A DNA stretch of 43,414 nt from Calidithermus roseus (GTDB lineage: Bacteria; Deinococcota; Deinococci; Deinococcales; Thermaceae), in assembly GCF_003574095.1 (NCBI RefSeq), contig NZ_QWLA01000024.1:1-43414 (forward strand), given 5' to 3'. This document shows, in pieces, positions 1 to 8,863 of the stretch. Numbering within the stretch: position 1 is the first letter of the stretch; each line of letters opens with the position of its first letter. The translations under genes were made by a program, and so were the position numbers. The notes beneath the pieces are model-generated. The model did no database searches. It was not told the origin of the DNA and saw nothing but the letters and a program-made list of their open reading frames with translations.

Positions 1-486
1 GGGTGGGGTAGGGGCGGGAGTGCTCGGAGCGGCAGCCACCGGAGGAGCCGGGATTGGCTCGGGATTAGGGGTCGGAGGCGGTGCGGATACGGGAGGGGGA
101 GCTGCAAGCGCGACGGCGGGAGCCTTGCTCAGAGCCTGCTCGATCTTGGGGTAGAGGGTGTCGGGGGTGAAGGGCTTGGAGATGACCCCGTTGGCACCCA
201 CGCTCTGGGCCTGCACGAGGGTTTTGTCGTCCATGATGCCCGAGATCAGGATCACCGGAGTGTCGCGGAAGCGCTGGTTGAGCCGCAGCAGTTGGCACAG
301 CTCGAAACCGCTCATCCCCGGCATCACCACGTCGGCGATGACCAGATCGGGGGACTCGTCGGTGGCCATTTTGAGCCCTTCCTCCGCGTCCTGGGCAGTC
401 ACTACCTGCAACCCCCGTGCGGCCAACAGACGCTCCAGCACCTTGCGTACACTGGTGCTGTCGTCGACCACGAGAACTTTTGGCAT
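1..486 (-). CDS. CheY-like response regulator with Pro/Ala-rich tail (3' end outside window)
   Basis: The visible 162 residues begin with a complete receiver domain: acidic pair D8-D9, phosphoacceptor D52 in IADVVMPGMSG, and K104 in VISKPF. After about residue 120 the chain becomes a low-complexity Pro/Ala linker, still open at the window edge, so a further domain or long tail lies beyond position 1. The ATG at 486 follows GGAGGAG closely and lies 12 bp after the stop of the preceding receiver-DUF4388 gene, so it is the distal gene of the chemosensory operon. A phosphate acceptor for the hybrid CheA upstream is the natural role. The target, probably pilus machinery, is inferred from cluster type only. 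Confidence 0.88.
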   Translation of the reverse strand, partial: MPKVLVVDDSTSVRKVLERLLAARGLQVVTAQDAEEGLKMATDESPDLVIADVVMPGMSGFELCQLLRLNQRFRDTPVILISGIMDDKTLVQAQSVGANGVISKPFTPDTLYPKIEQALSKAPAVALAAPPPVSAPPPTPNPEPIPAPPVAAAPSTPAPTPP

Positions 487-498
487 ACTCCTCCTTAT

Positions 499-1239
499 TC
501 AGTTCAGGCTCGAGCCCGCCTGGCGATGATCGATCTCGACCGCCAGCGACAGCAGGAGCTGATCGGTGCTCTTGTGGATGGTGACGGGCTCCATGAACAG
601 GTCGCTGGCGTCTTTGGGCTCGAAGCCAAAGCTGCCGTCCCGGTTGGACTCGGCCTGTATCATCAGGTGCAGCACCGCGTCCTCGCCGCTCTTGTCGCCG
701 AATTGTGCGTGGATGAGCTGACCCTTGAGGAAGTACAGCGTGGCCTGCTGGGTCTCGAGGTGTACCACGAGCCGCCCGGTCTTGGACGAGCGGGCCAGCC
801 ACTGGGCCAGGTCGAAGAGACTGATGTCGCCCAGCACGCCCTGGATGGCCTCGCGGATGGGGGCTGCGCTGGAGGCTTCGTAGGTCTGGCGGGTGATCTC
901 GAGCACCTTCTGGTAAGCCTGCCGCACCACCTCCCCGGCGATCACCGCCGGGGGCATCACACTGTCGATGCGGGAGACGTGGGCCGGGGCCTCGGAGGCT
1001 AGGAGGATGAAGGCCACGAAGCGCAAAGCGTCGTCGCTGCGCACCAACTCATAGAACTCGGCCCCGCTCATGTCCGAAAGCTGGGCCAAGCTCACCACCA
1101 CATCCGGGCGATTGCGCTCCAGCAGGGTCAGGGCATACAGCGCGCTGGTCTCGGTCTGGACTTCGAAACCCGACTGGATGAAAGCCTGCTGCAAGGCTCG
1201 GGTGGACTCGAGGTTGGCGGCAACGATCAAGGCTTTCAC
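499..1239 (-). CDS. Degenerate receiver domain fused to DUF4388 (PATAN-like) domain
   Basis: The 246-residue product has a receiver-like fold at residues 1-100, but the acidic pair after the first strand is replaced (LIVAANLES) and the phosphoacceptor position near residue 50 is Ser (VVVSLAQLSDMSG). It is therefore unlikely to be phosphorylated in the normal way. Residues about 105-190 match the DUF4388/PATAN pattern: a 'GVLGDISLFDLAQWL' start, then a TGRLVVH strand and an 'LYFLKGQLIHAQFGD' hairpin. The GTG start overlaps the cheA-like stop by four bases (GTGA), implying translational coupling. PATAN-type domains commonly serve as partner modules in pilus and gliding signalling; the role here is inferred. 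Confidence 0.85.
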   Translation of the reverse strand: MKALIVAANLESTRALQQAFIQSGFEVQTETSALYALTLLERNRPDVVVSLAQLSDMSGAEFYELVRSDDALRFVAFILLASEAPAHVSRIDSVMPPAVIAGEVVRQAYQKVLEITRQTYEASSAAPIREAIQGVLGDISLFDLAQWLARSSKTGRLVVHLETQQATLYFLKGQLIHAQFGDKSGEDAVLHLMIQAESNRDGSFGFEPKDASDLFMEPVTIHKSTDQLLLSLAVEIDHRQAGSSLN

Positions 1240-4010
1240 GTGCGAACTCCTTCACGCAGGAACTGCAACAACTGGGCCTCGTCGGCGGGCTTGGTGAGAT
1301 AGGCGTTGACCCCCAGTTGCATCGCCAGGTCACGGTGCTTGGCGCTGGCGCGGGTGGTGAGGATCGCCACCGGCAGGTGCGCGAGGTGGGGGCGGCGACG
1401 CACCTCCTCCAGAAGCTCAAAACCGCTCATGCGGGGCATCTCGAGGTCGGTGATCAGGGCGGCGAAGGTGCCTTCTTGCAGGATTTCCAGCGCCTCCTGA
1501 CCATCGGCGGCGGTGACGACATTGTAACCCAGTCGGCGCAGGTTCTGACCCACCATCTTGCGCACCGAAAGCGAGTCGTCGGCCAGTAGGATGGTCTGCT
1601 GCGCAGGAGCGGCGATGTTGAGCGAGGAGATTGCGCGGTGGTCGTAGGGATCGGCCTGCAGGCGCAGCAGGCCGCTGGGGTCGAGCACCAGGATGACCTC
1701 GCCCGTACCGGCTACGAGCGCGCCGGAGAAGTGACCTAAGAGTGAAAGCGGTTCCTCGAAGGGCTTGACGATGGATTGTTGCAGCCCCACCAGGCGGTCA
1801 ACGCCCAACGCCAGCTGCCGCCCGGCGACCTCGAGGTAGACCACCGCCATCTCGCTCAGCTCGCTCTCGGGCAGGCGCAGCAGACGGGAAAGCTTCTGGA
1901 TGGGGTAGCGCTCGCCCTCGTGCTCCAGCGTTTGAGCGCTGCCCTCAACCAGGCGCAGCGCGCGCACGGTGTCGCTGGGCAGGCCCAGGGTGTGCCCGCT
2001 CGCCTCGAGGATCAGCACGTCCGAGACGATCAGGCTCTGCGGCACGCGCAGGCGGAAGGTGGTGCCCAGACCCTCCTGGGTCTCGATGGTGATGTCGCCC
2101 TTGAGGCGGCGTACGCTGTTCCACACCGCGTCCATTCCCACCCCGCGCCCGGCTTCCTGGGTGATGGTCGGGGCGGTGGAGAGGCCGGGGAGGAAGATGA
2201 GCTCGATAAGCTCGCGGCGACTGAGGTTTTGCAAATCGGCCTCGTTGCGCAGGCCCTTCTCGATGGCCTTGGCCCTGACTGCCTCCACGTCGATGCCGTT
2301 GCCGTCGTCCTGGACCTCGATGAAGGCGTCGCCGCCGCGCTGGTAGGTGCGGATGCGCAGCAGGCCCTCGGCGGGTTTGCCCCGCTGAAGGCGGATCTCC
2401 GGACTCTCGATGCCGTGCACGATGGCGTTGTTGACGATGTGTACCAAGGGCTCGACCAGGCCGTCGAGCACCAGGCTGTCGAGTTCGACCTGCTCGCCGG
2501 AGAGCTCCAGGCGGATGGGCCGGTCTGCGGCGATCTGCCGCACCTGGCGGCGCAGGCGCTGGTAGAGGCGCCCGATGGGCACCAGCCGGATGCGGCCCAC
2601 CTCCGAGCGCAGCGAGCGGGTAATCTTGCCGAAGGCGTCCTGCTCGTCGCGCAGGGCCAGCAGGGTGGCGCCGAGCTGGGAGCGCACCTCGTTGAGGTCG
2701 GCCACCATTTCCGAGACCGAACGCGCGAGGATGTTGAGGTCGGTGTATCGGTCGAACTCGAGCTCGGAGAACATCTCCTGCACCGACTTGCCGATGCCGC
2801 TCGAGCCCGCTTCCCCTGTTTCTTCCGCGGCGGGGGCCTTGGACTCGGAGAGGGTGGGGTTGAGGTAGCGGCTCTCGAAGTCGCTGGCGGCCTGCATCAG
2901 GCGCAGGCGGCTGTTCTCCAGCGCCTCGTCGATCTCCTTCAGCCGTGAGAGCAGGCTCTCGAAGCGCGAGCGGGTCCCGATGACTTCGCCGGTGAGGTCG
3001 AGGAGGTGGTCGAGGCGCTCGAGCGCCACGCGCACCGTGCTGCGGGTTTCGGGGCTCGGGGCGACGGGGGTGGCCTGGGGCTCGGCGGGCTGGGGAGCCG
3101 GTGCAGGCGCCACGGCCTCGGCGATGAGGCCGGTGGGCTCGCCCAGCAGCCCTTCGAGCCGGATGATGTGCGCCTCGAGGTCGGTGGAGCGACCCTCGGC
3201 GGTGGTGAGCATGAGCTGGATGGTGCCCACCCCCTCGGCCACGATCGAGGCCAGCTCGCCGCTCCAGGGGCGCTGACCGTCGCGCACGAGCACCAGCAGG
3301 TCCTCGAGCTTGTGGGCCAGCTTGCCGATAGGGGTGCAGCCCACCGAGTAGGCCGCACCCTTGATGGTGTGCAGCGCGCGGAAGAGCGCGGTCACGTCGC
3401 CCTCCTCGCCCTCGCCCGCCAGGTGCTCCAACGCGTTCTGGGCGGTGTCGAGGTGCTCGAGCACCTCGGGGGCGAAGAACTCCCAGATGTCGGGGTTCTC
3501 GCGGAAGAAGCGGTGTAGTTCCTCGCGCAGGCTCGCGCTGTAGGGGGCATCCTCTTCCGGCGCATCGCCCTCGCCCAGCTCGGCGCCGGGGTCGCTCGGG
3601 GGGTGCGCCACCCAAGCCTGGGGGTTGGCGAAGGCCAGCTCGCCCAGCAGGCTCGAGGCCCCCAGGCGGCTGAGGTTGAGCCCTACGCCGCCTTCGTGTC
3701 CATTCTGGGCGATGCTGTCGAGTGCGTCGCAGATGCAGGCCGAGGCCAGCCCCACGAAGCGGGTGAGTTGCTCTTGCTGTTGGGGGGTCAGCCGGGGTGC
3801 GCCCTCGAGCAGGCGCTCGAGCAGCCCGGCCAGGCGAGAGAGCTGAGGGAAGTTGTACAGCCCCGCCGAGCCCTTGAGCCGATGTGTCACGATGACCAGG
3901 GGTTCAAATTCCTGGCGGGCGACGTAGTCGGGAATCTGCTCCAGCGCCAGCACGGCCTCCCAGGCTTCGGCGAGGAAGCTTTGGAGGAGTTCGGGTATAG
4001 GGCTTGGCAT
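1236..4010 (-). CDS. Hybrid CheA/ChpA-type chemotaxis histidine kinase
   Basis: This 924-residue multidomain kinase carries two Hpt domains (H43 in THRLKGSAGLY, H214 in LHTIKGAAYS), a Pro/Ala linker (300-322), a CheA dimerisation region with a long insert (about 325-470), a HATPase domain (N-box HIVNNAIVHGIE near 524-535, G1 DDGNGID near 568, G2 GRGVGMDAVW near 621), a CheW-like domain (about 660-790) and a C-terminal receiver (D811-D812, D855, K907). This is the layout of ChpA/PilL kinases controlling type IV pili, with fewer Hpt modules than Pseudomonas ChpA. The ATG follows AAAGGAAGAT, eight bases after the receptor gene stop. Both Hpt histidines are intact, so each could relay phosphate to the fused or free receivers. 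Confidence 0.95.
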   Translation of the reverse strand: MPSPIPELLQSFLAEAWEAVLALEQIPDYVARQEFEPLVIVTHRLKGSAGLYNFPQLSRLAGLLERLLEGAPRLTPQQQEQLTRFVGLASACICDALDSIAQNGHEGGVGLNLSRLGASSLLGELAFANPQAWVAHPPSDPGAELGEGDAPEEDAPYSASLREELHRFFRENPDIWEFFAPEVLEHLDTAQNALEHLAGEGEEGDVTALFRALHTIKGAAYSVGCTPIGKLAHKLEDLLVLVRDGQRPWSGELASIVAEGVGTIQLMLTTAEGRSTDLEAHIIRLEGLLGEPTGLIAEAVAPAPAPQPAEPQATPVAPSPETRSTVRVALERLDHLLDLTGEVIGTRSRFESLLSRLKEIDEALENSRLRLMQAASDFESRYLNPTLSESKAPAAEETGEAGSSGIGKSVQEMFSELEFDRYTDLNILARSVSEMVADLNEVRSQLGATLLALRDEQDAFGKITRSLRSEVGRIRLVPIGRLYQRLRRQVRQIAADRPIRLELSGEQVELDSLVLDGLVEPLVHIVNNAIVHGIESPEIRLQRGKPAEGLLRIRTYQRGGDAFIEVQDDGNGIDVEAVRAKAIEKGLRNEADLQNLSRRELIELIFLPGLSTAPTITQEAGRGVGMDAVWNSVRRLKGDITIETQEGLGTTFRLRVPQSLIVSDVLILEASGHTLGLPSDTVRALRLVEGSAQTLEHEGERYPIQKLSRLLRLPESELSEMAVVYLEVAGRQLALGVDRLVGLQQSIVKPFEEPLSLLGHFSGALVAGTGEVILVLDPSGLLRLQADPYDHRAISSLNIAAPAQQTILLADDSLSVRKMVGQNLRRLGYNVVTAADGQEALEILQEGTFAALITDLEMPRMSGFELLEEVRRRPHLAHLPVAILTTRASAKHRDLAMQLGVNAYLTKPADEAQLLQFLREGVRT

Positions 4011-4018
4011 ATCTTCCT

Positions 4019-5860
4019 TTAGGCCAGGCGGAAGCGGGAGAGGTTAGCGCTGAGCTGCTCGGCCAGCCTGCGCAACTCCTCGGCAGCCTGACGGCCTTGC
4101 TGGCTTTCGCTCTGGGTGGATTGGGCGGTCTGAGCGATGCTCTGCACGGCTTCGTCCACGAGTTCGATGGACTTCACCTGTGACTGGGCGTAGCTCGAGA
4201 TCAGCGCCGCCAGCCGCGAGGACTGCTCGGCCAGTCGCGCGATTTCCCTGAGCTGTCCTTGGGCCTGCTCCGCGCTGCGGTACTGCACCTCCACGGTCTG
4301 GGCCCCCTCGAGCACCGCGCTCACGGTGCGACCAATCTCCTGCTGCACGTCGGTGACGATGTCGCTCACCTGGCGGGTGGCTTTAGCGGAGTCCTCGGCC
4401 AGCTTGCGAATCTCCTCGGCCACCACCGCGAAACGCCGTCCCAGCTCGCCTGCACCCGCGGCCTCGAAGGTGGCGTTGAGCGCGAGCAGGTTGGTCTGGG
4501 AGGCGAAGTCGGCCAGGGCGTCGGCCACTTCCGAGATCTGGGCCGAGCGGCTGGCGAGCCCCCGGATGCTCTCGGCGATGCCTTGCATCTGCTCGCGGAT
4601 CTGCCGCATCCCCGCCAGGGTCGCCTCCACCGCCTGCTCGCCCGCGCGTGCGGCTTGCAGGGTCTGTTGGGAGGCTTCTGCCGAGGAGGAGGCGGTCTGG
4701 GCCAGGCTTTGCACGGTCTGGGCCACCTGGCGGGTCTGTCCACGGGCCTTGAGCGCTTCCTCAGCCTGGGAGGCAGCGGCCTCGAGCACGTGCGCTGAGG
4801 TGCTGGCCATGCTGCGCGCGCCCTGATTGACCTGCAAAGCGGTCTGCTGCACGTCCTGGAGCAATCGTGCGATTTCCTCGGTTGCCAGGTTCACCGCGTC
4901 AACAACGCTGCCCAGCACGTCCTGAGTCACCGCTCCACGCTTGGTGAGGTCGCCCTGGGCGATGTCCATGGCCACTTTGAGGAACTCGGCGATGTTGGCC
5001 TGGAGTTGCTCGCGCTCGCGGCGCTCACGGTCGCGCTCCTCGGCGGTACGCACCAGGCCCCTCAACTGCACGATGGACTGGTCGAGGGTCCGACCCAGCA
5101 TCCCCAGCTCGTCGTTGGTCTTGACGTCGGTGGTTTCGGAGAGGTCTCCCTGACCGATGCGGGTGGCTATGCTCACCAGGCGGTTGACGGGGCGGAACAG
5201 CCGGTTCAGCAGCACGGTGGCCAGCAACAGCACCACCACAGCTACCAGCGCGAACCCCAAGGCCAGGGCCAGCGCGATCTGGTTGGCCTTCTGCACGATG
5301 ACGCTGCGATCGATGCCCACGAACACCCGGCCCAGGTTGCCCACGATGGGAGCCTGGTGCTCGAGGATGTCGCGGTAGTTCTTACCGACGGCGTCGGTGT
5401 AGTTGACGCGGCGCATCACCGCGGTGGAGGAGCGAGCGCTGTCGATGACGGCCTGCGGCATGTAGGTGCTGCGGATGCTGCCGCCTTTGAGGGTGACGTG
5501 GGCGATGACCGAACCGAAGACCTGGCCAGTGTTGTCGAGCACGAAGATGTAGGTGACGTTGGGGATGGGGGAGAAGTCCTCGAGGCGCTGCTGCACGGCG
5601 CTTTGATTGCCCGCGAGAATGTCGTCGTCGATGCTGGAGGCAATCGAGCGGGCGATGGCCTCGCCCTTGGCGCTGAACTCGGCCTCTAGGCTCTGCTGCA
5701 GGGTGACCGCCGTGGCGATGGAGGCCGCGGCCAGCAGCGACAGCAGGGGGAGCGCTAGCAGCAGCAGGATGCGCTGGCGGATGCCGAAGCGAATCCTGGG
5801 GGAGGCGCTCGAGGCTGCCGGGCGCGGGTTGGGCTTGGGTTTGTGTTTGGCCGCTTGCAT
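4019..5860 (-). CDS. Methyl-accepting chemotaxis protein (PilJ-like receptor 1)
   Basis: The 613-residue receptor has a basic cytoplasmic N-terminus, TM1 at about 30-53, a periplasmic sensor (54-194) with a Cache/PDC-like strand pattern ([15 protein letters not shown]), TM2 at about 195-218, HAMP (219-272), a second HAMP-like segment ([10 protein letters not shown] near 300) and a coiled-coil signalling domain to the C-terminus. The hairpin tip reads [18 protein letters not shown], with Gly469 where the conserved tip Arg normally sits. The ATG follows TAAAGGAAGCTT. It is flanked by a second receptor gene and the CheA gene. No ligand can be assigned. The last 81 bases are almost identical to the end of receptor 2. 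Confidence 0.93.
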   Translation of the reverse strand: MQAAKHKPKPNPRPAASSASPRIRFGIRQRILLLLALPLLSLLAAASIATAVTLQQSLEAEFSAKGEAIARSIASSIDDDILAGNQSAVQQRLEDFSPIPNVTYIFVLDNTGQVFGSVIAHVTLKGGSIRSTYMPQAVIDSARSSTAVMRRVNYTDAVGKNYRDILEHQAPIVGNLGRVFVGIDRSVIVQKANQIALALALGFALVAVVVLLLATVLLNRLFRPVNRLVSIATRIGQGDLSETTDVKTNDELGMLGRTLDQSIVQLRGLVRTAEERDRERREREQLQANIAEFLKVAMDIAQGDLTKRGAVTQDVLGSVVDAVNLATEEIARLLQDVQQTALQVNQGARSMASTSAHVLEAAASQAEEALKARGQTRQVAQTVQSLAQTASSSAEASQQTLQAARAGEQAVEATLAGMRQIREQMQGIAESIRGLASRSAQISEVADALADFASQTNLLALNATFEAAGAGELGRRFAVVAEEIRKLAEDSAKATRQVSDIVTDVQQEIGRTVSAVLEGAQTVEVQYRSAEQAQGQLREIARLAEQSSRLAALISSYAQSQVKSIELVDEAVQSIAQTAQSTQSESQQGRQAAEELRRLAEQLSANLSRFRLA

Positions 5861-5904
5861 AAGCTTCCTTTAGTTAGTGCCTGTGGGTTGGTCCTTTGTC
5901 GGGG

Positions 5905-5974
5905 CCCTCACGGTGAGCTTGGTCGAGTGGCGGGCTTAGGTGGAAAGGCTTCTGCATCGCGCTCACCGTGGGGG
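5905..5974 (-). other. Intercistronic inverted repeat between the two receptor genes
   Basis: Arms 5905-5918 and 5961-5974 pair over 14 bp with one G-T wobble (core CACGGTGAGC / GCTCACCGTG), separated by 42 nt. It fills the 117-bp gap between receptor 2 stop and receptor 1 start in one transcript. No T-run follows on the transcribed strand, so an mRNA stability or processing element fits better than a terminator. Confidence 0.6.
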
Positions 5975-5977
5975 GAC

Positions 5978-7942
5978 TCAGCTGGGCAGGCGGAAGCGGG
6001 AGAGGTTGGCGCTGAGCTGCTCGGCCAGCCTGCGCAACTCCTCGGCAGCCTGACGGCCTTGCTGGCTGTTCTCCTCGGTGGCTTCGGCGGTTCCGGCGAT
6101 CGAGCGCACCGCCTGGCTCACGCGCTCGACGTTTTGTACCTGCTGCTGGGCCACGCCCGAGATGGCTTGAACCAGCTTCGACGACTGCTCGGCCAGGTGG
6201 GCGATCTCCTTGAGCTGCTCGCTGGCTTCGGTGGCGATGCGATAGCCCTGCTCCACCTCTTTGGTTCCGCCTTCCACCGAGATCACCACGCCCTGGATCT
6301 CGCTCTGGATGCCCTTGATCAGCGTGCCTACGCGTTGGGCGGCCTGCGCGGAGGATTCGGCCAGTTTGCGCACCTCGTCGGCCACCACCGAGAAGCGCAT
6401 GCCCGCTTCACCCGCGCCCGCGGCCTCGATGGCAGCGTTGAGCGCGAGCAGGTTGGTCTGCTTGGCGATGTTGGAGATGGTCAGCGCGATTTCCGAGATC
6501 TCCAGCGAGCGGTCGGAAAGGCCCTTGATGCTCTTGGCGATGCTTTGCACCTCGCGGCGGATGCTCTGCATGCCCGTCAAGGTCGCCGTCAGCGCTTCCT
6601 GGCCCTTCTGTGAGGCCTCGAGCGTCTTGGCGGCGGCCTGGGCCGAGATGCTCAGCGTATCGGACATCTGGCGGATGGACTGGGTCACCTCCAGGGCCTG
6701 TCCCTGGGCCTTCTGGGCTTCGTCGGCCTGAACCTTGGCCCCCTCGAGCACCGAGGCCGCCACCTGGTTGAGCCGCTCGGCTTCGGCGTTGACGCGCTCG
6801 GCCACCTTGGCCACGTCCTTGAGCAAGTAGGCGATCTCCTCGACGGTGAGGTTCACCGCGTCGACCACGTTCCCCAGCACGTCCTCGGTCACCACCCCAC
6901 GCTTGGTGAGGTCACCCTGGGCGATGTCCATGGTGACGTTGAGGAACTCGGCGATGTTTTGCTGGAGAATTTGGCTCTGACGCATGGCCTCGGCGTCGGC
7001 TTCGGCCTTGGCCCGGAGCTGGGTCACGGCATCGTTGAAGACCGACCCCAAGGTGCCGATCTCGTCCCTGCCGCTCACCTTCACCACGGTGTCCAGCTTG
7101 CCCTCGCGCAGGTCTACGGCGCCGCGCTCGAGCGCGGCCAGGCGGCGCGTGGTGGCCCGGGTGATCCAGAAAACCATCAGCAGCGTCAACAGCGTCGCCA
7201 CCACCAGGGTGACCAGCATCGTGCGGAGGGCCTCGCCGCTCCTGGCCAGCGCCGCGTTGTTGATCTCGAAGGCCAGCGCGTCGTTGACGTTGATCAGTTC
7301 GCGCAGGTGTCCGCGCAGGGTGGTGTATTGGTAGATGACTTCCTCAGCCAGCTTCAGGTCGGGCTTTCCAGCCTCCACGCTCTGGTAGAAGGCGTCGAAT
7401 TGGTTGCGCGCGTCGAGATAACGCTCGTTGAGGGTGGTGACCGCGTTCAGCTCGCTCTCTTGCAGCGACTCCTTGCCCCGTGCGCGCAGCAGCCGGGTGA
7501 TGTAGTCGTAGTTGCTGCCGGTGACCCACTCCTGGTTGTAGCGGTCGATGATCTCGTCGGCGTTGGAAATGGCCCTCATGGCCAGCTCCATGGCCGATCG
7601 CCGCTCGCCGATATCGGCCTGGGGCTTGCGTGCGATCTCGAGGTAGCGCAGCAGGTCGGCGTAGTAGATCTCGGCTTTGTGGACGTTGGACAGGCGTAGC
7701 AGCATGCCGCTGTAGAGGTTGTCGAGGTCGGCGCGCATGGCCTGGAGACCTGCCAGACCGGCCAGCACGATTGCGGAGGCACCCAGCGCCATCACCAGCA
7801 CGATCAGGGCGATCTTCCAGACCAGGCGCAGGTTGTTCAGGAAACCACCGGACGGGCCCACTTGCTGGGTGGAGGCTGTGCGGGGGGATAGGCGGGGCAG
7901 GATTCTGCGTCTGGTGGGTTTAGTGGGTTTGGCGGGTTGCAT
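5978..7942 (-). CDS. Methyl-accepting chemotaxis protein (receptor 2)
   Basis: The 654-residue receptor has a Pro/Arg-rich N-terminus, TM1 at about 43-66, a long mostly helical periplasmic region (67-240, resembling four-helix-bundle sensors rather than the Cache-like sensor of receptor 1), TM2 at about 241-261, HAMP, a HAMP-like [10 protein letters not shown] segment near 340, and a full signalling coiled coil. The tip reads [18 protein letters not shown], again with Gly (residue 509) in place of Arg. The ATG follows AGGAGCGTCGT. It lies between the CheW gene and receptor 1, so both receptors probably share one kinase array. Sensor divergence suggests different inputs. Confidence 0.93.
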   Translation of the reverse strand: MQPAKPTKPTRRRILPRLSPRTASTQQVGPSGGFLNNLRLVWKIALIVLVMALGASAIVLAGLAGLQAMRADLDNLYSGMLLRLSNVHKAEIYYADLLRYLEIARKPQADIGERRSAMELAMRAISNADEIIDRYNQEWVTGSNYDYITRLLRARGKESLQESELNAVTTLNERYLDARNQFDAFYQSVEAGKPDLKLAEEVIYQYTTLRGHLRELINVNDALAFEINNAALARSGEALRTMLVTLVVATLLTLLMVFWITRATTRRLAALERGAVDLREGKLDTVVKVSGRDEIGTLGSVFNDAVTQLRAKAEADAEAMRQSQILQQNIAEFLNVTMDIAQGDLTKRGVVTEDVLGNVVDAVNLTVEEIAYLLKDVAKVAERVNAEAERLNQVAASVLEGAKVQADEAQKAQGQALEVTQSIRQMSDTLSISAQAAAKTLEASQKGQEALTATLTGMQSIRREVQSIAKSIKGLSDRSLEISEIALTISNIAKQTNLLALNAAIEAAGAGEAGMRFSVVADEVRKLAESSAQAAQRVGTLIKGIQSEIQGVVISVEGGTKEVEQGYRIATEASEQLKEIAHLAEQSSKLVQAISGVAQQQVQNVERVSQAVRSIAGTAEATEENSQQGRQAAEELRRLAEQLSANLSRFRLPS

Positions 7943-8024
7943 ACGACGCTCCTGTTTTAGAAGGGGGGGTGGCCCGTCGATGGGTCATCGGGCCAGGCTC
8001 GTGTGAGAGGTGGACGCGGCTCAT
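7920..8024 (-). other. Possible 34-codon leader ORF ahead of receptor 2
   Basis: An ATG at 8024 follows a very good ribosome-binding site (AAAGGAGCGTC) that duplicates the one used by receptor 2 (AGGAGCGTC before 7942). The frame runs 34 codons and ends 23 nt inside receptor 2 in another frame. The peptide has no recognisable family. It could be a translational coupler, or merely a duplicated ribosome-binding site. Confidence 0.2.
7970..7995 (-). other. Intercistronic hairpin between cheW-like gene and receptor 2
   Basis: TGGCC (7970-7974) pairs with GGCCA (7991-7995), and CGATG (7978-7982) with CATCG (7986-7990) around a 3-nt loop, with a 3-nt bulge. No T-run follows. It overlaps the putative short leader ORF. 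Confidence 0.4.
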
Positions 8025-8039
8025 GACGCTCCTTTACGC

Positions 8040-8498
8040 TCACTCGAAAGAACGGCTCCAATCCGTTGCCGAGGATAGCAAGCCCCGGATGTCCGCCATC
8101 AGGGCCTCGGGGTTGAGCACACGGGCGCTGCGGCCCTGAAAGCTCACCGTACCCAGGTACATGCCGCTGCCTCCAGGGCGCAGGCTCTGAAGCGGTGAAA
8201 GACCCATGAACTCGTCTACCACGAGTCCCAGCACTTGCTTGCCGTAGCGCATGACCACCGCGCTCTCCCCGCCCGCGCCCGGCTGGCGGCTCAGGCCCAG
8301 CACCCCCTTGAGGTCGAAGAGGGGCAGGATGCGCCCGCGCAAGTTGACCATGCCCAGCAGGGCGGGGGGAGCCAGGGGGATGGGGGTCAGCCGCCCTACC
8401 TCGAGCACCTCCTGCAAATGGGACACCTCGAGGGCATACAGGTCGCCTGCCAGGCGAAAGAACCCGGCCTGACGAACCTGGGTCTTGCTCACGACCAT
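8040..8498 (-). CDS. CheW-like adaptor (PilI-type)
   Basis: The 152-residue single-domain protein matches CheW: FFRLAGDLYALEVSHLQEVLEV at the N-terminus, then PLAPPALLGMVNLRGRILPLFDLK (the conserved CheW beta-hairpin) and a GLVVDEF strand. CheW couples receptors to CheA. The ATG at 8498 lies inside the last codons of the upstream response regulator gene (10-bp overlap), so translation is coupled. It is followed by the two receptor genes. The length is normal for the family. Confidence 0.93.
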   Translation of the reverse strand: MVVSKTQVRQAGFFRLAGDLYALEVSHLQEVLEVGRLTPIPLAPPALLGMVNLRGRILPLFDLKGVLGLSRQPGAGGESAVVMRYGKQVLGLVVDEFMGLSPLQSLRPGGSGMYLGTVSFQGRSARVLNPEALMADIRGLLSSATDWSRSFE

Positions 8499-8863
8499 TC
8501 ACTCCCGCCCAGCAACTCCCTCACCGCCTGCTTCAAGGAGTCGGGAGTGTAGGGCTTGGTGAGGTATCCGTTGGCGCCCTGGCGCTTGCCCCATTCGATG
8601 TCGGTGGGCTCGCCCTTGGAGCTGATGACCAGCACCGGCAGGTTTTTGGTCTTCTCGTTGCGCCGCAGGCCCCGCAAGACCTCATAGCCGTTGCGACCTG
8701 GCATCACCACGTCCAGCAACACCAGGTCGGGCTTTTCGGCCTCGATGCGGCTCTCCACGTTTTCGGCACCCTGCACCAGCACCACCTTGTGATCGGTGGC
8801 CAGGATGCTTTCGATGAGCTTGAGGTCGGAGAGGGAGTCGTCGACTGCGATGAGTTTAGCCAT
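8489..8863 (-). CDS. CheY-like response regulator (PilG/PilH-type)
   Basis: The 124-residue product is a stand-alone receiver: D8-D9, phosphoacceptor D51 (LLLDVVMPGRNGY), and K103 in GYLTKPYTPDSL. The ATG at 8863 was chosen because GGAGGAAC lies about 9 nt upstream and the first strand (KLIAVDD) starts at once. An in-frame start at 8890 would add nine residues with no role. It is the first gene of the chemosensory operon, overlaps the CheW gene by 10 bp, and is preceded by about 400 bp of non-coding DNA. PilG or PilH equivalence cannot be settled from sequence. Confidence 0.92.
   Translation of the reverse strand: MAKLIAVDDSLSDLKLIESILATDHKVVLVQGAENVESRIEAEKPDLVLLDVVMPGRNGYEVLRGLRRNEKTKNLPVLVISSKGEPTDIEWGKRQGANGYLTKPYTPDSLKQAVRELLGGSEWS

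Noticed and set aside
1945-3615. 556-codon minus-strand frame within the CheA gene
   Set aside because: Arg/Pro/Gly/His-rich frame-shifted reading of the kinase gene; the CheA frame has all expected motifs.
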